Part shown: piece after piece, positions 24,894-33,416 of the stretch
Position numbering within the stretch: the first letter of the stretch is position 1
How the letters are laid out: every line of letters starts with the position of its first letter
Made by a program: the position numbers and the translations under genes
Assembly (NCBI RefSeq): GCF_004920835.1
Contig: NZ_QFHO01000001.1
Location: 124,001 to 188,000, forward strand
Reading direction: 5' to 3'
Source of the DNA: Stenotrophomonas maltophilia
Lineage (GTDB): Bacteria > Pseudomonadota > Gammaproteobacteria > Xanthomonadales > Xanthomonadaceae
DNA: 64,000 nt
The notes under the pieces: model-generated
Told to the model about the DNA's origin: nothing
Database searches by the model: none
Seen by the model: only the letters and a program-made list of their open reading frames with translations

Positions 24894-24940
24894 CTGGCCA
24901 GGGCAACCCTGGCCAGCTCCCTCCCTTCATGGAGACGCAG
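24894..24940 (+). promoter_or_regulatory. Hairpin leader B, upstream of the MDPDP leader peptide
   Basis: A perfect hairpin (CTGGCCAGGG, CAA, CCCTGGCCAG; 24894-24916) is followed by CTCCCTCCCTTC and GGAG at 24931-24934, six bases before the ATG at 24941. Leader A at 24436-24481 has the same order and spacing. Confidence 0.55.
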
Positions 24941-25030
24941 ATGGACCCCGACCCTGCCGGGCGCACCGCGCCCCGTATGCCCGCCTGTTGCCTGTTCCTG
25001 GCGCCCGCCCGCCGGTCCCCGCCTGCCTGA
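24941..25030 (+). CDS. MgtL-like proline-rich leader peptide upstream of mgtA
   Basis: A 29-codon reading frame starts MDPDPAGRTAPR and contains seven prolines. It has a well-placed GGAG six bases before its ATG. Enterobacterial MgtL, the leader of mgtA, starts MEPDP. In those species alternating acidic and proline codons near the start destabilise ribosomes when magnesium is low and so switch on mgtA. Here the frame lies 496 bases before mgtA, and a hairpin begins six bases after its stop. The likeness in sequence start and position is direct; the mechanism is inferred. The in-frame ATG at 24929 is less likely given the GGAG position. Confidence 0.6.
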   Translation: MDPDPAGRTAPRMPACCLFLAPARRSPPA

Positions 25031-25035
25031 GTGAC

Positions 25036-25074
25036 GGGGGATCGTCAGGCACCGCCTGCCTGGAGATCGCCCCC
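25036..25074 (+). promoter_or_regulatory. Hairpin that could hide the ribosome-binding site of the 99-residue ORF
   Basis: GGGGGATC (25036-25043) can pair with GATC (25065-25068) and CCCCC (25070-25074), with a 2-base bulge. An inner CAGGC-ACC-GCCTG stem lies between. The pairing covers GGAG at 25062-25065 just before the ATG at 25075. A ribosome ending the leader at 25030 would reach into the 5' arm. Confidence 0.45.
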
Positions 25075-25374
25075 ATGTCCTACAAGATCCTCTACATCAC
25101 CCTGCGCCGCCTGATCGGCGAGCGCGATGTTGCCGCCCTGCGCAGCCAACTGCTGCAGCACGGCCCCGTGGTTTTCGCCCGTTCGCTGTCGCTCGGTTCG
25201 CCGCGCGTGGTCGCCGACGCACTGTCGCTGCTGCCGATCAGCGAGCGCATCAACGTGCTGCGCCATCTGCCCTACCCCCTTCGCGATGCGATGAAGCCGC
25301 TGTGCATCGGTGGCAGCCAGCGCCTGCATATGCAGCCGTGGTCACCGGCGGTACTGGCGATGCGCCACGCCTGA
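25075..25374 (+). CDS. Small protein with MgtE-N-like helical repeats, in mgtA operon
   Basis: The 99-residue protein has no signal peptide or membrane segment. The middle part (FARSLSLGSPRVVADALSLLPISERINVLRHLP) resembles the helical repeats of the cytosolic N domain of MgtE magnesium channels, with the pattern of a helix, LLP, and a second helix ending LP. That likeness is by eye and needs a profile search. It lies between the MgtL-like leader and mgtA, 62 bases before mgtA, so it is probably co-transcribed. A magnesium-sensing partner of MgtA or MgtC is possible but unproven. Confidence 0.6.
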   Translation: MSYKILYITLRRLIGERDVAALRSQLLQHGPVVFARSLSLGSPRVVADALSLLPISERINVLRHLPYPLRDAMKPLCIGGSQRLHMQPWSPAVLAMRHA

Positions 25375-25436
25375 TCCGTTGCATCCATTCCGTTCGTATT
25401 CCGGCCGCGGCCGGCTCTGACATTCAAGGAGTTCCC

Positions 25437-28196
25437 ATGAGCCTGCTCAACGCCTGGTTCAATGCCTTCCTGCGCAGCCGTCGCGCAGGCAACCTGTTCG
25501 GCCGTCGCGCCATGCCCGAAGCCGGCTTCGGCCCGGGCAGCGCCGAAGCCGCACCGTTCGCGCTCACCACCGGCCTGGTGACCCTGTCGCAGCTGGACGA
25601 GCCGCGCCTGCTGGCCGCGCTCGACTCGCACGTCGATGGCCTCAGCCCGCATGAGGCCGAGGAGCGGCTGGCCACGCTCGGCCCCAACGAGGTCGATCAC
25701 GAAAAGCCGCTTCCGTGGTGGCGCCATCTGTGGCAGTGCTACCGCAATCCGTTCAACCTGCTGCTGACCGTGCTGGCGGCGGTGTCCTGGCTGACCGAGG
25801 ACATCAAGGCCACCGTGGTGATTGGTGCGATGGTGCTGCTGTCCACGCTGATCCGCTTCGTGCAGGAAGGCCGTTCCAACCGTGCCGCCGAGCGGTTGAA
25901 GGCACTGGTCGGCAACACCGCGCGCGTGCTGCGCCGCAATCCGGGCACCGAGGCGGCAGACGTTGCCGACCAGTATTTCGGTGCCCACCTGCACAGCCGT
26001 CGCCCGGCGCGGTTGCTGGACCTGCCGATCCGTGAGCTGGTGCCCGGTGACCACATCGTGCTGTCGGCCGGCGACATGATTCCGGCCGATTGCCGCGTGC
26101 TGACCGCCAAGGACCTTTTCGTGGCGCAGGCAGCGATGACCGGCGAGTCGCTGCCGGTGGAGAAGTTCGCGCACCCGGGCGATGGCCTGGCTGGTCTGCT
26201 GGAGCAGCACAACCTGCTGTTCATGGGCACCAATGTGGTGTCCGGCACCGCCACCGCCGTGGTGCTGGCCACCGGCAACCGTACCTACTTCGGCACCCTG
26301 GCCCAGCGCAGCACCGCCACCGACCGCGCGCCGACTGCGTTCCAGGCCGGCGTCAACAGTGTCAGCTGGCTGCTGATCCGCTTCGCGTTGGTGATGGTGC
26401 CGTTCGTGCTGCTGATCAATGGCTGGACCAAGGGCGACTGGACCGAGGCATTCCTGTTCGCGCTGTCGGTGGCGGTGGGCCTGACCCCGGAAATGCTGCC
26501 GATGATCGTCACCTCCACCCTGGCCAAGGGTGCGGTGCTGCTGTCGCGGCGCAAGGTGATCGTCAAGCGTCTGGATGCGATCCAGAACTTCGGTGCGATG
26601 GAAGTGCTGTGCACCGACAAGACCGGCACCCTCACCCAGGACAAGATCGCGCTGGAACGGCACACCGATGTGTTCGGTCACGATTCGGAGGATGTGCTGA
26701 AGTTTGCCTACCTCAACAGCCATTTCCAGACCGGGCTGATCAACCTGCTGGACCGTGCGGTGCTGGAGCACGTGGAGCTGCAGAGCTCGCTGCGGCTGTC
26801 GCAGGACTACCACAAGGTGGATGAGATTCCGTTCGACTTCGAGCGCCGCCGCATGTCGGTGGTGGTGTCCGAACGCGAGGACCACCATGAGCTGATCTGC
26901 AAGGGAGCAGTGGAAGAAATGCTGGCGGTGTGCAGCACCGTGCGCGAGAACGGCGAGGACAAGGCGTTGGATGAGCAGCGCCTGGCACGCGTGCGGCAGA
27001 CCACGGAGGAACTGAACGAACAGGGCCTGCGTGTGGTGGCAGTGGCGATGAAGGAAACTGCTGCCAGCCAGACCGTGTATTCGCAGGCCGACGAATGCGG
27101 ACTGACCCTGGTCGGCTACGTGGCCTTCCTCGATCCGCCCAAGGAGTCGGCCGCGCAGGCATTGCAGGCGCTGGCCGCGCATGGCGTGGAGGTGAAGGTA
27201 TTCACCGGTGACAACGAACTGGTGACCGCCCGCGTCTGCGCGCAGGTCGGGCTGGAGGCAGACACCATTCTGACCGGTCCGCAGATCGAGCGCATGGATG
27301 ACGGCGCGCTGTCACGGGCGTTGCACCACCACCGCGTGTTCGCTCGCCTGACCCCGCTGCACAAGGAGCGCCTGGTGCGCGAGCTGCGTGCGCAGGGCAA
27401 GGTGGTCGGTTTCCTCGGCGATGGCATCAACGATGCACCGGCGCTGCGTGCGGCGGACATCGGCATCAGCGTGGACAGTGCGGTGGACATCGCCAAGGAG
27501 GCGGCCGACATCATCCTGCTGGAAAAGAACCTGATGGTGCTGGAGGAAGGTGTGATCCAGGGCCGGCGCACCTTCAACAACATGCTGAAGTACATCCGCA
27601 TGACTGCCAGCTCCAACTTCGGCAACGTGTTCTCGGTGCTGGTGGCCTCGGCCTTCCTGCCGTTCCTGCCGATGCTGCCACTGCAGCTGCTGGTACAGAA
27701 CCTGCTGTACGACATCTCGCAGATCGCCATTCCGTTCGACAACGTGGACGAGGAGCTGGTGCGCAAGCCGCTGAAGTGGAACCCCGCAGACATTGGCCGC
27801 TTCATGGTGTTCTTCGGGCCGATCAGCTCGATCTTCGACCTGAGCTGCTTCGCGCTGATGTGGTACGTGTTCGATGCGCGCACACCGGCCGACCAGGGCC
27901 TGTTCCAGTCCGGCTGGTTCGTGGTGGGCCTGCTGACCCAGACGCTGATTGTGCACATGATCCGTACACCGAAGGTGCCGTTCCTGCAGAGCATCGCCGC
28001 GCCGCCGCTGCTGGTGATGACCGGCCTGATCATGGCCATCGGCGTGGCCCTGCCGATGAGTCCGCTGGCTGGCTACTTCAAGCTGCAGGCCCTGCCGACC
28101 GGCTACTGGCCGTTCCTGGTGGCGATCCTGTTCGGCTACGCGGTGCTGACCACCCTGCTGAAGAAGATCTACATCCGTCGCTACGGCTGGCAGTAA
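25437..28196 (+). CDS. mgtA: MgtA: magnesium-importing P-type ATPase
   Basis: This 919-residue P3B-type ATPase imports magnesium across the inner membrane. Key motifs are intact: TGES near 235, phospho-acceptor D394 in CTDKTGTLT, and GDGIND at 661-666. Ten helices are expected, with the metal-path region NFGNVFSVLVASAFLPFLPMLPLQLLVQNLLYD as in MgtA. The length is normal. A clear AAGGAG lies before ATG 25437. It is followed after 31 bases by mgtC. The long leader with an MDPDP peptide points to control by cytosolic magnesium, as in enteric bacteria. Confidence 0.94.
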   Translation: MSLLNAWFNAFLRSRRAGNLFGRRAMPEAGFGPGSAEAAPFALTTGLVTLSQLDEPRLLAALDSHVDGLSPHEAEERLATLGPNEVDHEKPLPWWRHLWQCYRNPFNLLLTVLAAVSWLTEDIKATVVIGAMVLLSTLIRFVQEGRSNRAAERLKALVGNTARVLRRNPGTEAADVADQYFGAHLHSRRPARLLDLPIRELVPGDHIVLSAGDMIPADCRVLTAKDLFVAQAAMTGESLPVEKFAHPGDGLAGLLEQHNLLFMGTNVVSGTATAVVLATGNRTYFGTLAQRSTATDRAPTAFQAGVNSVSWLLIRFALVMVPFVLLINGWTKGDWTEAFLFALSVAVGLTPEMLPMIVTSTLAKGAVLLSRRKVIVKRLDAIQNFGAMEVLCTDKTGTLTQDKIALERHTDVFGHDSEDVLKFAYLNSHFQTGLINLLDRAVLEHVELQSSLRLSQDYHKVDEIPFDFERRRMSVVVSEREDHHELICKGAVEEMLAVCSTVRENGEDKALDEQRLARVRQTTEELNEQGLRVVAVAMKETAASQTVYSQADECGLTLVGYVAFLDPPKESAAQALQALAAHGVEVKVFTGDNELVTARVCAQVGLEADTILTGPQIERMDDGALSRALHHHRVFARLTPLHKERLVRELRAQGKVVGFLGDGINDAPALRAADIGISVDSAVDIAKEAADIILLEKNLMVLEEGVIQGRRTFNNMLKYIRMTASSNFGNVFSVLVASAFLPFLPMLPLQLLVQNLLYDISQIAIPFDNVDEELVRKPLKWNPADIGRFMVFFGPISSIFDLSCFALMWYVFDARTPADQGLFQSGWFVVGLLTQTLIVHMIRTPKVPFLQSIAAPPLLVMTGLIMAIGVALPMSPLAGYFKLQALPTGYWPFLVAILFGYAVLTTLLKKIYIRRYGWQ

Positions 28197-28227
28197 GCGC
28201 CCGCCGCCTGGTCCAGGGAGAAGCACA

Positions 28228-28965
28228 ATGGACATCAATCCGAACCTGCCGGCGTTCAACGCCGGCGCGACCCTGAGCTCGTTGATCAGCCTCTCGGTGG
28301 CCTTCGTGCTTGGCACCGTCATCGGCTTGGAGCGACAGCTGCGCCAACGCACCGCCGGTCTGCGCACCAATACACTGGTGGCGGTGGGTGCGGCAGTGTT
28401 CGTGGACCTGGCCGTGCGCTTCCACGACCTGTACGGCGGCCCGCCGTCGCCACTGCACGTGGTGGCCTATGTGATCTCCGGTGTCGGCTTCCTCGGCGCC
28501 GGCGCGATCATGAAGGACGGCGCGCAGGTGTCCGGCCTGAACACCGCGGCCACCCTCTGGGGCTCGGCGGCGGTTGGCGCCTGTGCGGGTATCAAGCTGC
28601 TGCCCGAAGCGGTACTGGCGGCCGTGTTCGTGCTGGCCGCCAACACCCTGCTGCGGCCGGTGGTGAACCGCATCCAGCGGCAGCCGTTGCCGGAGGCATT
28701 CAGCGAGGCGACCTATGCGATCAACGTGGTCTGCCAACGTGAGCAGCAGGCCGAGGTGCTGGACCAGCTGTTGCTGCTGCTGGAACAGGCGCACTACCCG
28801 GTACGCGCGGTGGACCAGCGCCCGTTCGGCGAGCGTGACGTGGAGATAGAAGCGGTGCTGTACGCCACCACGGTCGATGCCGGCGAACTGGATGCGGTAC
28901 TGGCCACGCTGGCGACCACCCCCGGCGTGCTGCAGGGGTTCTGGAACGCCAGCCTGGAGGAGTAG
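28228..28965 (+). CDS. mgtC: MgtC/SapB family membrane protein
   Basis: This 245-residue protein has four to five membrane helices with the MgtC hallmarks GLERQLRQRTAGLRTNTLVAVGAA and GVGFLGAGAIMKDG, and a C-terminal ACT-like cytosolic domain (about residues 165-240). MgtC proteins dampen the F1Fo ATP synthase and help survival at low magnesium. It sits directly after mgtA, as in Salmonella where mgtC and a magnesium ATPase form an operon. Co-expression from the mgtA leader is likely. The ATG has GGGAG in good position. Confidence 0.92.
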   Translation: MDINPNLPAFNAGATLSSLISLSVAFVLGTVIGLERQLRQRTAGLRTNTLVAVGAAVFVDLAVRFHDLYGGPPSPLHVVAYVISGVGFLGAGAIMKDGAQVSGLNTAATLWGSAAVGACAGIKLLPEAVLAAVFVLAANTLLRPVVNRIQRQPLPEAFSEATYAINVVCQREQQAEVLDQLLLLLEQAHYPVRAVDQRPFGERDVEIEAVLYATTVDAGELDAVLATLATTPGVLQGFWNASLEE

Positions 28966-28972
28966 CCGCTCG

Positions 28973-29071
28973 GTAGTGCCGGCCGCTGGCCGGCAACACC
29001 GTCTACCACTTTGGTAGGTGCCGACCTTGGTCGGCACAACCCTGGAGATGCCGGCCAGCGGCCGGCACTAC
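28973..29071. repeat. Cluster of three SMAG-type repeats
   Basis: Copies lie at 28973-28996 (GTAGTGCCGGCC), 29014-29037 (GTAGGTGCCGACC) and 29048-29071 (reversed, ending CACTAC). They fill the gap between mgtC and the sensor kinase and may end the magnesium transcript. Confidence 0.78.
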
Positions 29072-29151
29072 CGGGCATCGCTTTGGTGGATGCCCGCATC
29101 CACCCAAGGCGGCTTTGCTATCCTTCCCCCCCACGCCAGGGAGACGTCCCG

Positions 29152-30207
29152 ATGCCATCGCTGTCGCCCCGCCGCCCGCTGGTGCTGCTGGCCCTGATCG
29201 TTGTGATGGCGGCGATCTTCCTGGTCGATACCGTCACCGACTACGCCGTGGCTGCGGCCTGCTTCTATGCAGCGGTCATCCTCGCCGCATCACGAGTGCT
29301 GAGTGCGCGCGGGCTGATCAGCCTGGCCATCGCCTGCATCGCACTCACCGCCCTGAGCTTCTTCCTCACCCGCTTCGGCACCTATCGCATCGGCCTGGTC
29401 AATTCGGTGATCGGCATGCTGGTGATCGGCATCACCACCTACCTCGCGTTGAAGATGGAAGCGGCCAAGGCCGCAGTGCAGGAAGCGCAGGGCCGGTTGC
29501 TGCGGGTGGCGCGCGCGTCGACCGTGGGCGAGCTGACCACCTCCATCGCACATGAAGTCAACCAGCCGCTGGCGGCCATTGCCAGCAGCGCCGAGGCCTG
29601 CCAGCGCTGGCTGGCACAGGACCCACCGAACGTCGACAAGGCCCGGCAGACCGTGTCCCGCATCCTGGACGATGCACATCGCGCCGGTGACGTGATCGCC
29701 CGCATTCGCGGCCTGACCCAGGGTGCGGCACCGGAACGACGCGCCTTCGACCTGAACCAGGCGGTGGAGGAAATGCTGGCGCTGTCGCGCAGCGAGCTGG
29801 ACCAGCACGGCGTGGCCGTGGCCCTGCTGCTCGATGCCGACCTGCCGCTGGTTCAGGCCGATCGCGTGCAGGTGCAGCAGGTGATCGGCAACCTGATCCT
29901 CAATGCGGTGGACGCAATGGAGGCCGTGCCCGCCGCTGATCGACGCCTGTCCCTGTTGACCCAACGCGACGGACAGCGGATCAGCCTCAGCGTGCGCGAC
30001 CGCGGTGTCGGCCTGCCAATCGACCATCCTGAGCGCGTGTTCGATGCCTTCTGGACCACCAAATCACACGGGCTGGGGCTCGGTCTCAGCCTGAGCCGTT
30101 CGATGATCGAGGCCAACGAAGGCAGGATCCGAGCCGAGCGCCCCAGCGGCGGGGGTGCCTGCTTTGTGTTTGACCTGCCCATCGCCACGGAACTTCCTCA
30201 TGCGTAA
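29152..30207 (+). CDS. FixL/TodS-like sensor histidine kinase
   Basis: This 351-residue kinase has four or five N-terminal helices within the first 100 residues (VLLALIVVMAAIFLV, YAVAAACFYAAVILAA, LISLAIACIALTALSFFL, LVNSVIGMLVIGITTYLAL) and almost no periplasmic part. The kinase core follows: phospho-acceptor H134 in SIAHEVNQPLAAIA, N-box NLILNAVDAM, DRGVGLP and GLGLGLSLSR. The HEVNQPL form is typical of kinases that pair with FixJ-type regulators, and one follows here with an 8-base overlap. ATG 29152 has GGGAG upstream. The stimulus is unknown. Confidence 0.9.
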   Translation: MPSLSPRRPLVLLALIVVMAAIFLVDTVTDYAVAAACFYAAVILAASRVLSARGLISLAIACIALTALSFFLTRFGTYRIGLVNSVIGMLVIGITTYLALKMEAAKAAVQEAQGRLLRVARASTVGELTTSIAHEVNQPLAAIASSAEACQRWLAQDPPNVDKARQTVSRILDDAHRAGDVIARIRGLTQGAAPERRAFDLNQAVEEMLALSRSELDQHGVAVALLLDADLPLVQADRVQVQQVIGNLILNAVDAMEAVPAADRRLSLLTQRDGQRISLSVRDRGVGLPIDHPERVFDAFWTTKSHGLGLGLSLSRSMIEANEGRIRAERPSGGGACFVFDLPIATELPHA

Positions 30208-30841
30208 GCCCGCTGCACCCGCCGCCGATCCAGCGCCCATCGTCTATGTGATCGATGACGATCCGTCGGTGCGCGCCGCGCTGGAAGACCTGCTCGCCTC
30301 GATGGGCCTGCAGGTACGGGCCTTCGCCTCCACCCAGGCATTCCTCGAGCACGAACTGGAAGATGCACCGGCCTGCCTGGTGCTGGATGTGCGCATGCCC
30401 GGCCAGAGTGGGCTGGAGTTCCATCGCACGATGGGCAGCCACGGCCTGCAGCTGCCGGTGGTGTTCATCACCGGCCACGGCGACATCGCGATGGGTGTCA
30501 ACGCGATCAAGGACGGTGCCATCGAGTTCCTGACCAAGCCGTTCCGTGACCAGGAGCTGCTGGATGCAATCCACAAGGGGATCGACATCGACCGCCAGCG
30601 CCGCCGTGACGGCGAGGCACTGGACGCCCTGCAGAAGCGCTGGAATACCCTCAACCCCGGCGAGCGCGAGGTGGTCGACGGCGTGGTGCGCGGCCGCCTC
30701 AACAAGCAGATCGCCGGCGACCTCGGGGTGAGCGAGATCACCGTGAAGGTGCGCCGCGCACAGGTGATGCGCAAGATGGGCGCGCGTACGCTGGTCGACC
30801 TGGTGCGCATGTACGACCGCTTGCAGGCGGGCACCCCATGA
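30200..30841 (+). CDS. FixJ-like LuxR/NarL-type response regulator
   Basis: This 213-residue regulator has a receiver domain (IDDDP pocket, phospho-acceptor D63 in LVLDVRMPG, FITGHGDI, FLTKPF) and a C-terminal LuxR helix-turn-helix (LNPGEREVVDGVVRGRLNKQIAGDLGVSEITVKVRRAQVMRKMG). Its start lies inside the kinase gene (8-base overlap), so the pair is coupled. Its stop overlaps the DUF1697 gene (ATGA), making a three-gene unit. Confidence 0.92.
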   Translation: MRKPAAPAADPAPIVYVIDDDPSVRAALEDLLASMGLQVRAFASTQAFLEHELEDAPACLVLDVRMPGQSGLEFHRTMGSHGLQLPVVFITGHGDIAMGVNAIKDGAIEFLTKPFRDQELLDAIHKGIDIDRQRRRDGEALDALQKRWNTLNPGEREVVDGVVRGRLNKQIAGDLGVSEITVKVRRAQVMRKMGARTLVDLVRMYDRLQAGTP

Positions 30842-31383
30842 GCGTGCATGTCGCGCTGCTACGCGCAGTCAACGTCGGCGGCACCGGCAAGCTGCCGATG
30901 GTTGAACTGGTGGCGATGTGCGAGGACGCAGGCTTCACCGACGTCCGCACCTATATCGCCAGCGGCAACGTGGTGTTCCGCAGCGGACTTGACGAAGCCG
31001 GCGTGCGGAAAGCCCTTGGCCAACGGCTGCAGGCCTATGCCGGAAAACCGGTGGGTGTGCTGGTGCGCTCGGCAGCCGAGATCGCGGCGGTTGCCGCCGG
31101 CAATCCGTTCCCGCACGCCGCCGGCAATCGTGTGGTCGCGCTGTTCGTGGATGAGGCACTGCCCACGGATCCCTTGACCGGGGTGACCGGCCTGCGCGAT
31201 GAGCAGCTGGTGCTGGGTACACGCGAGATCTTCGTCCACTATGGCGACGGCATGGCCGACTCACGCCTGCGGATTCCCTATGCCCAGCAAGGCACCGCCC
31301 GCAACCTCAACACGGTCGGCAAACTTGCGGCAATGGCCGCCGCGCTTGGCCAGGCCACCCCAGGCGGTAGAGGGAGACGGTAG
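30838..31383 (+). CDS. DUF1697 family protein
   Basis: This 181-residue cytosolic protein matches DUF1697: the opening VALLRAVNVGGTGKLPM, then YIASGNVVF and LNTVGKLAAMA near the end are the family's usual blocks. No function is established for the family. The ATG overlaps the regulator's stop. The TAG stop (31381-31383) comes from the GTAG of a SMAG palindrome. Confidence 0.85.
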   Translation: MSVHVALLRAVNVGGTGKLPMVELVAMCEDAGFTDVRTYIASGNVVFRSGLDEAGVRKALGQRLQAYAGKPVGVLVRSAAEIAAVAAGNPFPHAAGNRVVALFVDEALPTDPLTGVTGLRDEQLVLGTREIFVHYGDGMADSRLRIPYAQQGTARNLNTVGKLAAMAAALGQATPGGRGRR

Positions 31384-31396
31384 AGTCGACTCTACC
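31379..31396. repeat. Perfect 18-base SMAG-type palindrome supplying a stop codon
   Basis: GGTAGAGTC and GACTCTACC form a perfect palindrome. Both ends carry the GTAG head, and the plus-strand head gives the stop of the DUF1697 gene. Confidence 0.75.
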
Positions 31397-31445
31397 GTGT
31401 GCTTCGCCCTGCATCCTGCACTTCCGTGTGATGGGTTGAATCCCG

Positions 31446-31880
31446 CTACTTCTTCGTCGCCAGCACGATCACCCCGGCAACCACCAGGCCGATGCCGCTC
31501 CACTCCCGCAGGCTCGGTCGTTCGCCCAGCAGCAGGTAAGCCAGCACGATCACCAGCACCACGCTGAACTTGTCGACCACCGCCACCTTGGCCAGTTCAC
31601 CACTCTGCAGCGCGCGGAAGTAGAACAGCCACGAGGCGCCGGTGGCCAGTGCCGACAGCACCAGGAACAGCTGCGTGCGCCCCGGCAGCAGCAATGGATT
31701 CGACCACTTGCCGCTGATCACCACCAGCGGCAGGATCACCGCCGCCACCACCAGGGTGCGGATGGCCATGGCCAGATCCGAGTCGACGCCCTTGACCCCA
31801 ACCTTGGCGAACAGCGCGGTCAGAGCGGCGAAACAGGCTGACAACCCGGCCCAGACGAGCCATTGCGGAACGCTCTGCAT
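31446..31880 (-). CDS. Half-size EamA/DMT-type transporter
   Basis: This 144-residue protein with five hydrophobic helices matches one EamA repeat: LVWAGLSACFAALTALFAKVGV at the start and LVIVLAYLLLGERPSLREWSGIGLVVAGVIVL at the end. Half-size members are known and probably act as dimers, as small multidrug exporters do. Whether it exports a metabolite or a drug is unclear. It stands alone, convergent with the DUF1697 gene. Confidence 0.82.
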   Translation of the reverse strand: MQSVPQWLVWAGLSACFAALTALFAKVGVKGVDSDLAMAIRTLVVAAVILPLVVISGKWSNPLLLPGRTQLFLVLSALATGASWLFYFRALQSGELAKVAVVDKFSVVLVIVLAYLLLGERPSLREWSGIGLVVAGVIVLATKK

Positions 31881-31967
31881 GTTGCGCCACTCCCGGCTCC
31901 AAGAGCACCCACCGCCAACGCTACTCCCATTGCCCGCCTGCGCAAGCAGTGCGAGCCGCCGTGTGGA

Positions 31968-33140
31968 TCAGGCGCGTTGCAGACGGTGCTTCAACCGCGT
32001 ATCCATCAACCCCACCGCCAGCAGCACCGCACTGGTCAGCCAACCGGCGGCCAGCAGATGGGTCTGCGGCAACACCACGCCCAGCAGGACCAGTGCCACC
32101 GCACCGATCAGATGCGAGTACGGTGCGCGCCCGTATACCACGCGCTTGTACAGCGCGCTGCCCAGCAGGTAGATCAATGGCCCTGCAACCAGCACGGCCG
32201 CATGCACCGGCGTCACCGCAGCGTGCGGGTGGTCCATGACCAGGTCATTGCCCACCGCCGTAGCGATGATCCCGGCGATCAGCAACGCGTGCACATAGTG
32301 GAAGTTGGCCCCCATCCGGCCCGGGTCTTCGGCATGGCTGATGGCCTCGGTGGCGTCGCGGCTGGAGATGCCGAAGTACAGCCACCACATGGCGATCGTG
32401 CCGGCGAAGGTGGCAAGCACCGCCGACACCACCGCCCCGCTCCACCGCTCGACTTCACTGAGCACACCACCGGTGGCCAGCAACGTCTCGCCCAGTGCAA
32501 CGATGACGAACAGCTGGCAGCGCTCGGCCAGGTGCCCGCCCTCGATGGTCCACTCGCGGGTGTGCGAACGACCCAGCCCCGGGAACGCGAAGCCGAACAT
32601 CGGTGAGACGTATTCGCACGCCACCGCCACCGCCCACAGCGCCAGCCGCGTATTCCCCTCGGCTGCCGCACCTGCCAGCCAGAAGCAGGCCGATACGCTC
32701 ACCCACGCCAGCATGCGGCGGAAGTTCGGCGCCAGCGGGTGTGTGTGGCCGACCTCGAACAGCACAAAGGCGGTACGCCCGACCTGCATGGTGGCGTAGG
32801 CCCCGGCGAACACCCAGGCACGGTCGGCGAACGCCTCGGGAATGGACGACGACATCAGCAAGGCCAACAGCATGGTGGCAAACAGCAGGCCACGAATGCG
32901 CGGTGCCTCCGGATCGAACCAGTTGCTGACCCAGCAGGCGTACTGCCAGCCCAGCCACACCGCAAACCACAGCACCAGGGTCTGCAGCACGCCGGCCAGG
33001 TCCAGGTGATGCAACAGGTGGTGGCTCAGCTGGGTGACCGCGAACACATAGACCAGGTCGAAGAACAGTTCTTCGTAGGTCACGCGGGCGTGGTGGCCGT
33101 CGCGCTGGCGCAGGGCCGGCAATCGCAGTCGTGTACTCAT
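31968..33140 (-). CDS. Low-temperature-requirement A (LtrA) family membrane protein
   Basis: This 390-residue inner-membrane protein has about ten helices and the LtrA hallmarks: TYEELFFDLVYVFAVTQLSHHL near the N terminus and HLAERCQLFVIVALGETLLATGG in the middle. The first member is needed by Listeria at low temperature, but the biochemical role is not known. It starts 9 bases after the stop of the small membrane protein upstream, so the two probably form an operon. Confidence 0.88.
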   Translation of the reverse strand: MSTRLRLPALRQRDGHHARVTYEELFFDLVYVFAVTQLSHHLLHHLDLAGVLQTLVLWFAVWLGWQYACWVSNWFDPEAPRIRGLLFATMLLALLMSSSIPEAFADRAWVFAGAYATMQVGRTAFVLFEVGHTHPLAPNFRRMLAWVSVSACFWLAGAAAEGNTRLALWAVAVACEYVSPMFGFAFPGLGRSHTREWTIEGGHLAERCQLFVIVALGETLLATGGVLSEVERWSGAVVSAVLATFAGTIAMWWLYFGISSRDATEAISHAEDPGRMGANFHYVHALLIAGIIATAVGNDLVMDHPHAAVTPVHAAVLVAGPLIYLLGSALYKRVVYGRAPYSHLIGAVALVLLGVVLPQTHLLAAGWLTSAVLLAVGLMDTRLKHRLQRA

Positions 33141-33149
33141 GGCTTTCCT

Positions 33150-33416
33150 TCAGCGCGCCAGGCGCCAGTAGAGCAGGCCGGCCAGCAGGGCCGGCACCGC
33201 GAACACCAGCAGCAGGATCGGCAGTTCTTCGCGCATCCCGTAGCCGGCCTTGCTGACACCCACCCACAGGTTGGCCACCGTCACCAACAGCCAGGTGGCA
33301 ATGAACGCGATCAGGGCCGTGGGCAGCTGTGAGGTGCCTACGCTCCACAGCCGTCCGAACAACAGGAACACTCCCAACAGCACAATGCCGCCCACCATCA
33401 CCAGAAGCACATGCAT
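33150..33416 (-). CDS. Small membrane protein upstream of ltrA-like gene
   Basis: This 88-residue protein has three hydrophobic segments (HVLLVMVGGIVLLGVFLLFG, ALIAFIATWLLVTVANLW, ILLLVFAVPALLAGLLYWRLA). ATG 33416 was chosen because a near-perfect ribosome-binding site, AGGAGGT, stands just before it; the longer frame to 33536 has no membrane character. I do not recognise a family. It is probably co-transcribed with the LtrA-like gene. Confidence 0.72.
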   Translation of the reverse strand: MHVLLVMVGGIVLLGVFLLFGRLWSVGTSQLPTALIAFIATWLLVTVANLWVGVSKAGYGMREELPILLLVFAVPALLAGLLYWRLAR

